From Desulfurococcales archaeon (GTDB lineage Archaea > Thermoproteota > Thermoprotei_A > Sulfolobales > NBVN01): a stretch of DNA of 9,137 nt. The stretch is from assembly GCA_027061705.1 (NCBI GenBank), contig JAMOVB010000083.1, positions 1 through 9,137 on the forward strand. The letters run 5' to 3'. This document shows positions 1 through 5,280 of the stretch, piece by piece. Both the position numbers and the translations under genes were made by a program. Under the pieces are notes generated by a model. The model ran no database searches. It worked only from the letters and a program-made list of their open reading frames with translations, and was not told where the DNA came from. The stretch's first letter is position 1; every line of letters begins with the position of its first letter.

Positions 1-842
1 GCCTCAACAACCCTAGCCACGGAATCCCCCCTAACGTACATGCTAACGGCATTACCGCAGAACCTGATAAGCTCAGCAGCACCCGCCAACGCTCCCTCCA
101 AAGCAACCCTAAATCCGCCCGAGACAGGGGCGCTGAACACGACCTCAACACGGCTCAAACCACCGAAAACCCTCTTAAAATCACCCACGCTCAAATCAGC
201 CCTAACCCTACCGCCACACAGCAGTATCACCCTGCTGCAGAGCCTCTCAACATCCTGAGGTATGTGAGTCGTCAGGAAGACCGTAACCCCACGATCCCTA
301 GACCACCTGAAAACGTAGTCAAGCACCCTCACCCTCGCAACCGGGTCTAAACCCGTCGTAGGCTCGTCAAGAAACAGGACCTCAGGCTCGTGAAGCAACT
401 CCCTAGCAACCTGCAACAACCTCCTCAAACCTAAGCTCAGCTGGTTAGGGTACGCGCGGGCATACCTGTCAAGACCGAAAACCTCCATCAACTCCCTAAC
501 CCTCCTCCTTCTCTCAACAGCGTCTAAGCCCCACAGGTAGCCGTAAAGATTGAGATTCTGCTCGACAGTCAAGCCGAGCTCGAAGCTAATGCCCTGCTGC
601 ACATACCCGACCCTACCCCTAATGGACTCAGGCCTCCTAACAACATCATTACCTAGGACCTCAGCATAGCCGTCAGTAGGCCTAACAAGCCCGAGCAACA
701 CCTTAATAGTCGTGGTCTTCCCAGCCCCATTAGGGCCTAGGTAACCAACGCGCTCGCCCCTACGGACGCTGAACGAAACGCCCCTCAACGCAGCCACATC
801 CCCATAATACTTAGTGAGGCCCTCAACCCTAACCGCGTACAC
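1..842 (-). CDS. ABC transporter ATP-binding protein (partial, C-terminus beyond left edge)
   Basis: This is the nucleotide-binding subunit of an ABC transporter of the DrrA/CcmA/NatA-like ABC-2 type, which would power a membrane permease from the cytoplasmic face. Read from GTG at 842, about 280 residues are present. Walker A (GPNGAGKT) is at residues 37-44, the Q-loop near 82-83, a signature of form LSLGLRR at 135-141 (LSLGL instead of LSGGQ), Walker B and catalytic Glu (LFLDEP) at 156-161, the D-loop TTGLDP follows, and the H-loop His is at about 193 (TTHIPQD). The region after residue 215 is the variable C-terminal extension seen in ABC-2 ATPases. GTG codons at 851 and 848 are also in frame; 842 gives the family-like start MYAVRVEGLTK and is preceded by GGTGG at 852-848. 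The permease is presumably beyond the window. The divergent winged-helix gene is a plausible regulator (inference). Family assignment is firm; the transported substrate is unknown. Confidence 0.95.
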   Translation of the reverse strand, partial: MYAVRVEGLTKYYGDVAALRGVSFSVRRGERVGYLGPNGAGKTTTIKVLLGLVRPTDGYAEVLGNDVVRRPESIRGRVGYVQQGISFELGLTVEQNLNLYGYLWGLDAVERRRRVRELMEVFGLDRYARAYPNQLSLGLRRLLQVARELLHEPEVLFLDEPTTGLDPVARVRVLDYVFRWSRDRGVTVFLTTHIPQDVERLCSRVILLCGGRVRADLSVGDFKRVFGGLSRVEVVFSAPVSGGFRVALEGALAGAAELIRFCGNAVSMYVRGDSVARVVE

Positions 843-879
843 GCACACCACCGTGAAGAAGGCGCTGGGGAGGCGGATA

Positions 880-894
880 AGACTTATTAAAAAC
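880..894. promoter_or_regulatory. Shared AT-rich promoter block between divergent genes
   Basis: The only AT-rich block in the 72-bp divergent gap reads CTTATTAAAAA on the plus strand. Its centre is about 28 nt before the GTG of the winged-helix regulator, the spacing expected for a leaderless archaeal mRNA. On the minus strand the same block (TTTTTAATAAG) lies about 45 nt from the ABC gene start, leaving room for a short leader with the GGTGG site. One block may therefore serve both genes. Called by eye, not by a scoring matrix. Confidence 0.5.
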
Positions 895-914
895 GCTTCG
901 ACAAATTCAAAACG

Positions 915-1508
915 GTGAGAAACACGGACCCCGTAGACATCAGCTTAGTGAAGGAAGTCCTATCCCCGACGAGACTCCTAATACTGCTCGAGCTATCCGC
1001 GGGCGAGAAGTCGCTGACCGAGCTGGCAAGGAGCTTGGGGCTATCGCCATCAACAATACACTACCACCTCACAAAACTCTCGAAACTCGGGCTCGTTAGA
1101 ACGACTAGGACTGAACGCGTAGGGAATTTAGTGGTTAAGTACTACGGCGTGATCGAGGACCTCAACGTGCTTGAGGCCGGGAAGCTCCCTAAAAGCGTTT
1201 CGAAACGCGTCATAATCCCATGCCTAGCCGCCTTCCTAGCCAAAGCCCTCGAAATGGCGGTTAGGCGCAGAGGGGCTACCGGCTTCGCGAAATTACTCGT
1301 CCTAAACCTAGATCGGGAGCAGGTCGAGAGGATAAATGAGGAGGTCTCGAAGGTGCTGGAGTTGGCGAGGAGCTTGAGCGAGCACGCTGAGAGAGGCGAT
1401 ACGGTGATGCTGCTCTCCATAGTAACCATGGCGCAGCCCGGGAAGGAGGGAGGGGCCGGAAGGCTTGAGGACGGCCCGGCAGCCCCGCGAAAGACCCGGC
1501 ATGCTTAA
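915..1508 (+). CDS. ArsR-like winged-helix transcriptional regulator
   Basis: A 197-residue cytoplasmic DNA-binding protein starting with GTG. Residues about 12-80 form a winged helix-turn-helix: helix 1 around LSPTRLLILLEL (16-27), LTELARSLGLS (34-44) as helix 2, the recognition helix SPSTIHYHLTKLSKLGLV (44-61), then a wing ending near YYGVIED. This pattern is typical of ArsR/HTH_20-type archaeal regulators. The middle (about 95-155) is helical, with a heptad-like stretch around DREQVERINEEVSKVLELA that may dimerise. The last 25 residues are Gly/Pro/Arg-rich and probably disordered. The GTG sits about 28 nt from the TATA-like block, so the mRNA is probably leaderless. Divergence from the ABC ATPase suggests control of that transporter (inference). 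No metal-binding Cys cluster typical of ArsR/SmtB sensors is seen; the only Cys is at 103. Confidence 0.9.
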   Translation: MRNTDPVDISLVKEVLSPTRLLILLELSAGEKSLTELARSLGLSPSTIHYHLTKLSKLGLVRTTRTERVGNLVVKYYGVIEDLNVLEAGKLPKSVSKRVIIPCLAAFLAKALEMAVRRRGATGFAKLLVLNLDREQVERINEEVSKVLELARSLSEHAERGDTVMLLSIVTMAQPGKEGGAGRLEDGPAAPRKTRHA

Positions 1509-1562
1509 CGAAGCGTATTACCTACACCTTACATTGGGGAAAAAGCTTAGGCTCACCCACCG

Positions 1563-2459
1563 CTACGCCCTACGCTCGTGCCTCGTAGTCCCCGGCCTGT
1601 GGGGCGCTGGAACCGGGCCAGGAACGTACTCGACGGAGGGACGTGCAGGCTTCTCCTGCGGGTACAGCTCCATCAGCTCGTAAACCTCGGCAGGCAACTC
1701 CGTCTTAACCTTAAGCCCGAGTTCCTTCAGATCGTCAACAGTTATCGGCCAGTCGTGGGTGTACGTACCCATAACCAGCTTCTCAATAACCCTCTTCACA
1801 CCCTCCTCATCCATCTTACCCTCAAGCAGCTTACGAACCAACCTCTTCGTCTGATTCAACGCCTTCTCAGCAATGTCAGCGAGTATTAGAGTCTGATCGC
1901 CAACCTTCTCCACGCCCTTCTCCTTAACCACCTTAACTATCGACGGCGCCGGAAACTGCCCGGCTTGGGTCGTGAGCTGAGGATCCACAGGACCTAACAC
2001 GGCGTCGGGGTCCATCCATATCTCATCCGCAGCCAACGCTATGAGCGTCCCGCCGCTCATCGCGTAGTGCGGAACTATGACTATCTTCTTCGCTGGATGC
2101 CTTTTAAGAGCCATAGCTATCTGCGACGCCGCCAGCATCAGCCCGCCCGGAGTGTGCAGTATCATAGCTATCGGCGTGTCCGGCGGGGTCGTCCTTATAG
2201 CCCTTAGAACCTGCTCGGAATCCTCTATATCGATGAACTTGTATATCGGTATGCCGAAGATGCTGATTCTCTCCTGCCTGTGGATCATCGTTATGACCCT
2301 AGCCCCCAGCAGCTCCTCAATCCTCCTTATGAGGGCGGCCCTAGCGTTCCTGAGTGACTGGTACCTCAGCTGAGGCGATATGAACGTTAGGAATATCCAG
2401 ATAAGGAAGAAGAGCCACAGCAGGTCCGCGAAGCTGGGGTACCACCCGCCATCAGACAA
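1563..2459 (-). CDS. Membrane-anchored SDH/ClpP-class serine protease
   Basis: A 298-residue protein of the SDH proteinase family (Pfam SDH_sah, formerly DUF114), a ClpP/crotonase-fold serine protease group related to SppA and common in archaea. Residues 9-29 are a hydrophobic segment rich in W, L, F and I, likely a signal anchor or membrane helix. The protease core follows: IAMILHTPGG (97-106) forms the oxyanion-side loop, and MSGGT (134-138) carries the probable nucleophile Ser135. The family-typical DEIWMDPDAVLGPVDPQ block (145-161) and a THDWPIT motif (234-240, conserved His235) come next. The last 30 residues are Pro/Arg-rich. The start is TTG at 2459, supported by GGTGA at 2467-2471 with 7-nt spacing; the nearest ATG is out of frame. 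It probably cleaves membrane or surface proteins; the substrate is unknown. It converges on the winged-helix regulator, 54 bp apart. Confidence 0.92.
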   Translation of the reverse strand: MSDGGWYPSFADLLWLFFLIWIFLTFISPQLRYQSLRNARAALIRRIEELLGARVITMIHRQERISIFGIPIYKFIDIEDSEQVLRAIRTTPPDTPIAMILHTPGGLMLAASQIAMALKRHPAKKIVIVPHYAMSGGTLIALAADEIWMDPDAVLGPVDPQLTTQAGQFPAPSIVKVVKEKGVEKVGDQTLILADIAEKALNQTKRLVRKLLEGKMDEEGVKRVIEKLVMGTYTHDWPITVDDLKELGLKVKTELPAEVYELMELYPQEKPARPSVEYVPGPVPAPHRPGTTRHERRA

Positions 2460-2466
2460 ACACGTG

Positions 2467-2471
2467 TCACC
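2467..2471 (-). promoter_or_regulatory. Ribosome binding site deciding the TTG start of the SDH protease
   Basis: GGTGA on the minus strand lies 7 nt before TTG at 2459. It is complementary to the archaeal 16S 3' end and is the main reason for choosing this rare start. No ATG or GTG is in frame between it and the upstream in-frame stop at 2493-2495. Confidence 0.6.
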
Positions 2472-2490
2472 AAAGATATGGGTGGTTTTG

Positions 2491-2501
2491 CATTATTTAA
2501 C
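2491..2501 (-). promoter_or_regulatory. TATA-like box of the SDH protease, inside the end of the upstream gene
   Basis: TTAAATAATG on the minus strand is about 36 nt before the TTG start, which leaves a leader of about 10 nt holding the GGTGA site. It includes the TAA stop (2493-2495) of the upstream 113-residue gene, so promoter and stop codon are superimposed. Confidence 0.45.
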
Positions 2502-2834
2502 CTTCGCCCCCCGCCCCGAAAGCCACCTACCCAGCCCAACGGCGCGGGCCTCCCCCACCCCAACACCGACCCTCCTAAGCACGGCCTCCCTCAACCTACT
2601 GACTAACTCACCCCAGCCAACCCTGCCCTCAACCCACCCAACAACCCCGTCACTAACCTCCGAGAAGACACTGAGGAAGTCCTGCCACTTAAGCCCTAAC
2701 GCCTTAAGATGCTCTCCCCAAAAACTCCATACATACCTCTGCAACCTATTCCCCAACCAAATAGCGTAGGTCGGGTTAACGCCTGAGTCGATCAACGCCC
2801 TTATGAGCTCCTTAACGTCCTTAGGTTCTGGCAC
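2493..2834 (-). CDS. Hypothetical Trp-rich 113-residue protein
   Basis: I do not recognise the family. The protein starts with GTG at 2834. It has an amphipathic helical start (PEPKDVKELIRALIDSG), then a Trp-rich middle with W26, W36, W39 and W50 (AIWLGN, YVWSFWGEHLKALGLKW), then a VGW.EGRVGW segment (W67, W74) and a basic, Gly/Val-rich tail. No signal peptide, Cys pair or catalytic motif is visible; soluble and mostly helical is the best guess. A TATA-like box at 2862-2868 lies about 31 nt before the GTG, fitting a leaderless or near-leaderless mRNA. An in-frame TAG at 2889-2891 limits upstream extension, and no ATG, GTG or TTG lies between. The gene is upstream of the SDH protease with a 33-bp gap, so co-expression is possible. 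An opposite-strand frame is also open but has a poor Pro/Ser/Thr-rich composition. Confidence 0.65.
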   Translation of the reverse strand: MPEPKDVKELIRALIDSGVNPTYAIWLGNRLQRYVWSFWGEHLKALGLKWQDFLSVFSEVSDGVVGWVEGRVGWGELVSRLREAVLRRVGVGVGEARAVGLGRWLSGRGAKVK

Positions 2835-2861
2835 GTCCGGAAGCCTAATACCCTCACCCTC

Positions 2862-2868
2862 TATTATA
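2862..2868 (-). promoter_or_regulatory. TATA-like box for the 113-residue hypothetical gene
   Basis: TATAATA on the minus strand, about 31 nt upstream of the GTG at 2834. The distance predicts a transcript starting at or only a few bases before the start codon. Confidence 0.45.
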
Positions 2869-2928
2869 CGCTCCCCCCAAATACAATTCTAGGTTAATGC
2901 CATTAAACTTAGCGCAACGGTGTAGCTC

Positions 2929-2937
2929 TTCTTAAGG
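2929..2937 (+). promoter_or_regulatory. TATA-like box for the endonuclease IV-type gene
   Basis: TTCTTAAGG on the plus strand lies about 36 nt before the TTG at 2970, giving a predicted leader of about 10 nt. A GGGGG stretch (2960-2964) five nt before the start can act as a Shine-Dalgarno site. Confidence 0.35.
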
Positions 2938-2969
2938 CTCAACAACTAAGTAGTGATTAGGGGGTTTAG

Positions 2970-3842
2970 TTGAGGAAACCCACCAAGCTACACATAGGCC
3001 CTGCCGGCATACCCCTCTCCACGAAGAAGAGGTCCACCCCCGAGGGCGTCAGAAGGGTTGCGGAGTTAGGGCTTGATGCGATGGAGATAGAGTTCGTCCG
3101 TGGCGTTAGGATGAGCGACAAGCTCGCTGAGGAGACAAGGAAGGCGGCTGAGGAGACGGGCGTCCTACTAAGCGTTCACGCCCCCTACTACGTGAACCTC
3201 CTCTCTAAGGATCCCGCTAAGGTTGAAGCCTCAATAAAGAGGATACTGGACGCGGCGAGGGTAGGCTTCAAGGCGGGGGCGTGGTCCGTCGTCTTTCACC
3301 CGGGCTACTACGGCAAGCTACCGTCGGAGGAGGGTGTGAGGAGGGTGCGTGAGGCGCTGAAACGCATAGTCAACACCCTAAGGGATGAAGGCGTCGAGAT
3401 ATGGGTTAGGCCGGAGACCATGGGCGGGTTGGCGGAGATAGGGTCGCTTGAGGAGGTTATTGACATGGTCGATGGGATTGACAACGCGTCAATAGCTATA
3501 GACTTCGCGCACCTGTACGCCAGAAGTAAGGGAGAGTTTAACAGCTTCGAGAGGTACTGCGAGGCCCTCGAACTTATTGAGAAGAGGCTCGGTAAGGAAG
3601 CACTCAGAAACATGCACATCCACATCTCCGGCATGGAGTACGGGGAGAGGGGGGAGAAGAGACACCTCAACCTACACGAGTCCGAGTTTAAGTGGGAGGA
3701 CGTTCTGAAGGCGCTGAAGGAGTTCAACGTTAAGGGCATACTAATATGCGAGTCCCCCTCACTCGAGGAGGACGCACTGAAGATAAAGGAGGCGTGGCTA
3801 CGTTTAAGCAGGTCAGGCCGCTCCAGACGTGGCCGCCGGTGA
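2970..3842 (+). CDS. nfo: Endonuclease IV-type (AP endonuclease family 2) TIM-barrel protein
   Basis: A 290-residue homologue of endonuclease IV, which cuts DNA 5' to abasic sites in base-excision repair using a three-zinc centre. The archaeal N-terminal signature HIGPAGIPLS is at 8-17. Zinc-site residues can be placed in order: H70 (SVHAPYY), H110 (VFHPGYY), E149 (RPETMG), D178 and H181 (IDFAHLYAR), H216 or H218 (MHIHISG), H232 (EKRHLNL) and E261 (ICESPS). Counting back from H232, the position of E. coli Asp229 is Lys230, so one zinc ligand looks replaced. Length is close to the E. coli enzyme (285). The extreme C-terminus is Arg/Ser-rich and basic. TTG is the first possible start because an in-frame TAG lies directly before it. 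It could be a true Nfo or a related archaeal TIM-barrel paralogue with a changed metal site; hence nfo is a family-level symbol. Confidence 0.88.
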   Translation: MRKPTKLHIGPAGIPLSTKKRSTPEGVRRVAELGLDAMEIEFVRGVRMSDKLAEETRKAAEETGVLLSVHAPYYVNLLSKDPAKVEASIKRILDAARVGFKAGAWSVVFHPGYYGKLPSEEGVRRVREALKRIVNTLRDEGVEIWVRPETMGGLAEIGSLEEVIDMVDGIDNASIAIDFAHLYARSKGEFNSFERYCEALELIEKRLGKEALRNMHIHISGMEYGERGEKRHLNLHESEFKWEDVLKALKEFNVKGILICESPSLEEDALKIKEAWLRLSRSGRSRRGRR

Positions 3843-3859
3843 CCCTCGGGAGGCGACAA

Positions 3860-4069
3860 TCACTTCTTACCCCTACCCACCTCCCTACTACACCTATCCA
3901 TAAGTTCGGGCGGGACGCATATATCGTACCTCTCCAAAGCCTCGCAGATCTTATCCACAGGGATGAAGGCCGAACCCCCCGACTCAAGCTTGACGAAGTA
4001 CGACCTACCGACGAGCTTAATTTCAGCCCTCTCACACCTACCGCCAGCATCTCCGGACACGGCACGCAC
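3860..4069 (-). CDS. Small hypothetical protein, 69 residues
   Basis: I do not recognise the family. The reading runs from GTG at 4069 to TGA at 3860-3862; a second in-frame GTG at 4060-4058 is also possible. The sequence looks protein-like: a beta-rich middle (AEIKLVGRSYFVKLESGGSA, 15-34), then FIPVDKICEALERYD (35-49), which suggests a small beta-hairpin followed by a helix. Four Cys (12, 42, 51, 60) are spread out and do not form a CxxC pair. The C-terminus is basic (GRGKK). The gene converges on the endonuclease IV gene with a 17-bp gap. A TATA-like CTTAAAA on the minus strand near 4122 could drive it with a leader of about 27 nt. Overlapping open frames on both strands in this GC-rich stretch lower confidence, but their products are Ser/Pro/Arg-rich and look like shadows. 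Confidence 0.6.
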   Translation of the reverse strand: MRAVSGDAGGRCERAEIKLVGRSYFVKLESGGSAFIPVDKICEALERYDICVPPELMDRCSREVGRGKK

Positions 4070-4119
4070 CCAGAATGAAGCTCAGGTCTCAAGGAAAGAA
4101 TTGAAGCCTAGGTTTTAGG

Positions 4120-4133
4120 TTTTAAGCTTAAAA
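4120..4133. promoter_or_regulatory. Palindromic bidirectional TATA-like element
   Basis: TTTTAAGCTTAAAA is a perfect 14-bp palindrome. On the plus strand it continues as CTTAAAAATAG, centred about 28 nt before the predicted 5' end (4159) of the structured GC-rich element. On the minus strand CTTAAAACC faces the 69-residue gene. It is flanked by AGCCTA (4105-4110) and TAGGCT (4135-4140), another inverted pair. Divergent promoter function is an inference from spacing. Confidence 0.4.
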
Positions 4134-4158
4134 ATAGGCTGTGTTGAGCTTAAGGCAA

Positions 4159-4230
4159 CGTCGTGAATGCTGCGGCGGCGCCGCCGGCAGGCGTGCCGCC
4201 GGGCACGGCATAAGGTCTTAATTCACGGCG
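4159..4230 (+). ncRNA. Candidate structured non-coding RNA (three-way junction)
   Basis: A closing helix of 10 pairs joins 4159-4168 to 4221-4230 (core CGTGAAT/ATTCACG, with one G-U at 4161/4228). Inside are hairpin A (4171-4189, CGGCG-GCGC-CGCCG plus a bulged G and two more pairs) and hairpin B (4192-4207, CGTGCC-GCCG-GGCACG, six perfect pairs with a tetraloop). The 40 bases 4169-4208 are 90% G+C, while the 4105-4140 flank is AT-rich. The G-U pair becomes A-C on the other strand, so the plus-strand RNA folds better. A TATA-like box lies about 28 nt before 4159. Immediately downstream is another perfect hairpin, GCTTC-TCAC-GAAGC (4232-4245), inside the 3' end of the opposite-strand gene. I see no C/D boxes, ACA box or tRNA features. 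It could instead be a 3'-end structure of the minus-strand gene whose stop lies in the stem. No RNA family is recognised. Confidence 0.35.
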
Positions 4231-4658
4231 CGCTTCTCACGAAGCCTTAACTCCCTAAGGTACTGTATGGCTGCCGCTATGCTTCCTCTGCTACCCACTA
4301 TAGCGCCCCACCTCTCCCTGAACTTCGTCGGGACTAGCGGCCTCACACGCTTCTTTATCCTCCTCGGCACGTAGGTAGACTCCATGCCCCTCAGCCCGAA
4401 CGTCCCGTCAATCATCTCAACCACGACGTCCCTCTCAATCAGCCTGACCAGCACCTTCCTGAGCCTGTCCTCACCAGCGAGGCCGCTTAGCTCCTTCCTG
4501 AGCTCCCTCCAGGTTACCGGCCTTCCCTTCCTCCTTATTATATCGATAACCATCCTCTCTAGCTCCTCATCGTCCGGCGCCCTAATCACTAGTACGTCAT
4601 CGTCCTCGTAAACAACCTCAAGCTTCCTCTTCCCGCTTCCTGTCGTCTTAACTGACAT
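4218..4658 (-). CDS. Small protein with a winged-helix-like middle domain
   Basis: A 146-residue protein starting with ATG at 4658; AAGGAAG and GGGGTG just upstream can bind the ribosome. The N-terminus is short and basic, followed by a strand-like KLEVVYEDDDVLVIRAP (12-28). Residues about 31-90 look like a winged helix: helix EELERMVIDIIRRKG, then PVTWRELRKELSGL, a helix DRLRKVLVRLIERDVVVEMI, and a wing ending in DGTFGLR. The C-terminal third is strongly basic (RRIKKRVRP; SIAAAIQYLRELRLREKR), consistent with nucleic-acid binding. I cannot name the family. It is divergent from the 96-residue gene, and the shared promoter holds a perfect inverted repeat that this protein could bind (inference). 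The last codons and stop overlap the structured GC-rich element. Confidence 0.82.
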   Translation of the reverse strand: MSVKTTGSGKRKLEVVYEDDDVLVIRAPDDEELERMVIDIIRRKGRPVTWRELRKELSGLAGEDRLRKVLVRLIERDVVVEMIDGTFGLRGMESTYVPRRIKKRVRPLVPTKFRERWGAIVGSRGSIAAAIQYLRELRLREKRAVN

Positions 4659-4689
4659 CTTCCTTACACCCCGTTAATGTATTATATCG

Positions 4690-4710
4690 AAACGTTCTAT
4701 ATAAACGTTT
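4690..4710. promoter_or_regulatory. Operator-like inverted repeat around a TATA box
   Basis: AAACGTT (4690-4696), CTATATA spacer (4697-4703), AACGTTT (4704-4710): two perfect 7-bp arms separated by 7 bp. The minus-strand TATA (TTTATATAG, 4705-4697) lies within it, about 43 nt before the ATG of the winged-helix-like gene. A bound dimer would mask the TATA box, so repression or autoregulation is the simplest reading. A second palindrome, GAACGCGTTC, lies at 4739-4748 in the same divergent gap. Confidence 0.5.
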
Positions 4711-4770
4711 AATAATTATACTACAGTCCTAAGTTATCGAACGCGTTCCCCTCTCCTTAAACGCGGCGGG

Positions 4771-4779
4771 CTTATAAGG
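4771..4779 (+). promoter_or_regulatory. TATA box CTTATAAGG for the 96-residue gene
   Basis: CTTATAAGG is centred 41 nt before the ATG at 4816, predicting a 15-nt leader. The leader carries GGTGG at 4805-4809, six nt from the ATG. The same nine bases and nearly the same layout occur in front of the PRTase regulator at 5237. Confidence 0.6.
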
Positions 4780-4815
4780 TTAGGCGTGCCGAACATAGAT
4801 CTACGGTGGTCGTGA

Positions 4816-5106
4816 ATGAAGGATCTAACGATAGTCGCCTCAATCCCACCGACAAATAACTCGAGCGCCATTAGGAAACTCATGCTTATAAAGAACTACC
4901 TCCGTGATGAGGTGGGGATTAACGTTAACGTCATAGTGACGCCCGGTAAGGGAAGCGCTAAGATAATAACTATGGGTGAGGTTGTGGAGCTTAACGAGGA
5001 TCTTCAGACGATAATATATAAGATCACGGCAAGGCTTGCCGACGATATAGGCGATCCGGACTTCCTAGATAAGGTTGCGGTGGGCTCTGTAGTCAGTGAG
5101 GATTAG
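4816..5106 (+). CDS. Conserved-looking hypothetical protein, 96 residues
   Basis: I do not recognise the family. ATG at 4816 is preceded by a good GGTGG site and a clear TATA box, so expression is likely. The sequence suggests a small alpha/beta protein: strand DLTIVASIPP (3-12), helix SSAIRKLMLIKNYLRDEVG (16-34), strand INVNVIVTP (35-43), a GKGSAK turn (44-49), strand IITMGEVVEL (50-59), helix LQTIIYKITARLADDIG (63-79) and a short tail ending KVAVGSVVSED. There are no Cys or His residues and no membrane segment, so a redox or zinc role is unlikely. The topology resembles thioredoxin-like or ACT-like beta-alpha-beta folds, but this is only an impression. It is divergent from the winged-helix-like gene and shares its regulatory gap. 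Confidence 0.8.
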   Translation: MKDLTIVASIPPTNNSSAIRKLMLIKNYLRDEVGINVNVIVTPGKGSAKIITMGEVVELNEDLQTIIYKITARLADDIGDPDFLDKVAVGSVVSED

Positions 5107-5236
5107 CTTTAACTTCATGAGATGCGAACAGTAGTTAAGACGCCCATTCCAACACAAATTATTTTAACATTCATTGAAGGTTTGTACTAATAATTACGTA
5201 AACCTCTTCCATTGCGTTTTACTTAGTTGATATAAA
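5107..5236. other. AT-rich intergenic region, nothing clearly functional
   Basis: Between the 96-residue gene and the TATA box of the PRTase regulator. It holds a weak AT inverted pair, AATTATT (5157-5163) and AATAATT (5189-5195), separated by 25 nt, and a TTTT run. These might end the upstream transcript but are too AT-rich to call. No RNA gene or ORF is supported. Confidence 0.5.
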
Positions 5237-5245
5237 CTTATAAGG
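5237..5245 (+). promoter_or_regulatory. TATA box CTTATAAGG for the PRTase/CitG/phosphoesterase unit
   Basis: CTTATAAGG is centred 40 nt before the ATG at 5281 and is preceded by a second AT-rich TATAAA (5231-5236). GGTGGG at 5269-5274 lies 6 nt before that ATG. The layout matches that of the 96-residue gene and favours 5281 over the upstream ATG at 5257, although initiation from the first TATAAA could make 5257 leaderless. Confidence 0.6.
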
Positions 5246-5280
5246 CGGCCATTAACATGAACTTGATAGGTGGGCTCAAA

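Noticed and set aside
40..258. Open frame on the plus strand, 72 residues
   Set aside because: It lies opposite the ABC ATPase coding sequence, is Ser/Thr/Pro/Leu-rich and has no promoter or ribosome site.
2380..2769. Open frame of 129 residues on the plus strand
   Set aside because: It is antisense to the start of the SDH protease and the 113-residue gene, and its product is a Pro/Ser/Thr/Leu-rich string with no fold-like pattern. The minus-strand reading has a TATA box and balanced composition.
3308..3859. 183-residue minus-strand frame opposite the endonuclease IV gene
   Set aside because: Ser/Leu/Pro-rich shadow of a well-supported gene with recognisable zinc-site motifs.
3730..4092. 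120-residue minus-strand frame across the end of the endonuclease IV gene and the 69-residue gene
   Set aside because: Arg/Ser/Val-rich and inconsistent with both neighbouring frames; a plus-strand frame of 110 residues (3746-4078) was rejected for the same reason.
4159..4230. tRNA or C/D-box RNA at the GC-rich element
   Set aside because: The length of about 72 nt is tRNA-like, but there is no T-loop GTTCRA, no anticodon arm and no C (RTGATGA) or D (CTGA) box in the right places. Kept only as an unclassified structured element.
4384..4611. 75-residue plus-strand frame, almost entirely Ser, Leu, Ile, Thr and Pro
   Set aside because: Antisense shadow of the winged-helix-like gene.
5157..5195. 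AATTATT/AATAATT inverted repeat as a terminator or operator
   Set aside because: Seven AT-only pairs with a 25-nt spacer in an AT-rich gap are expected by chance.
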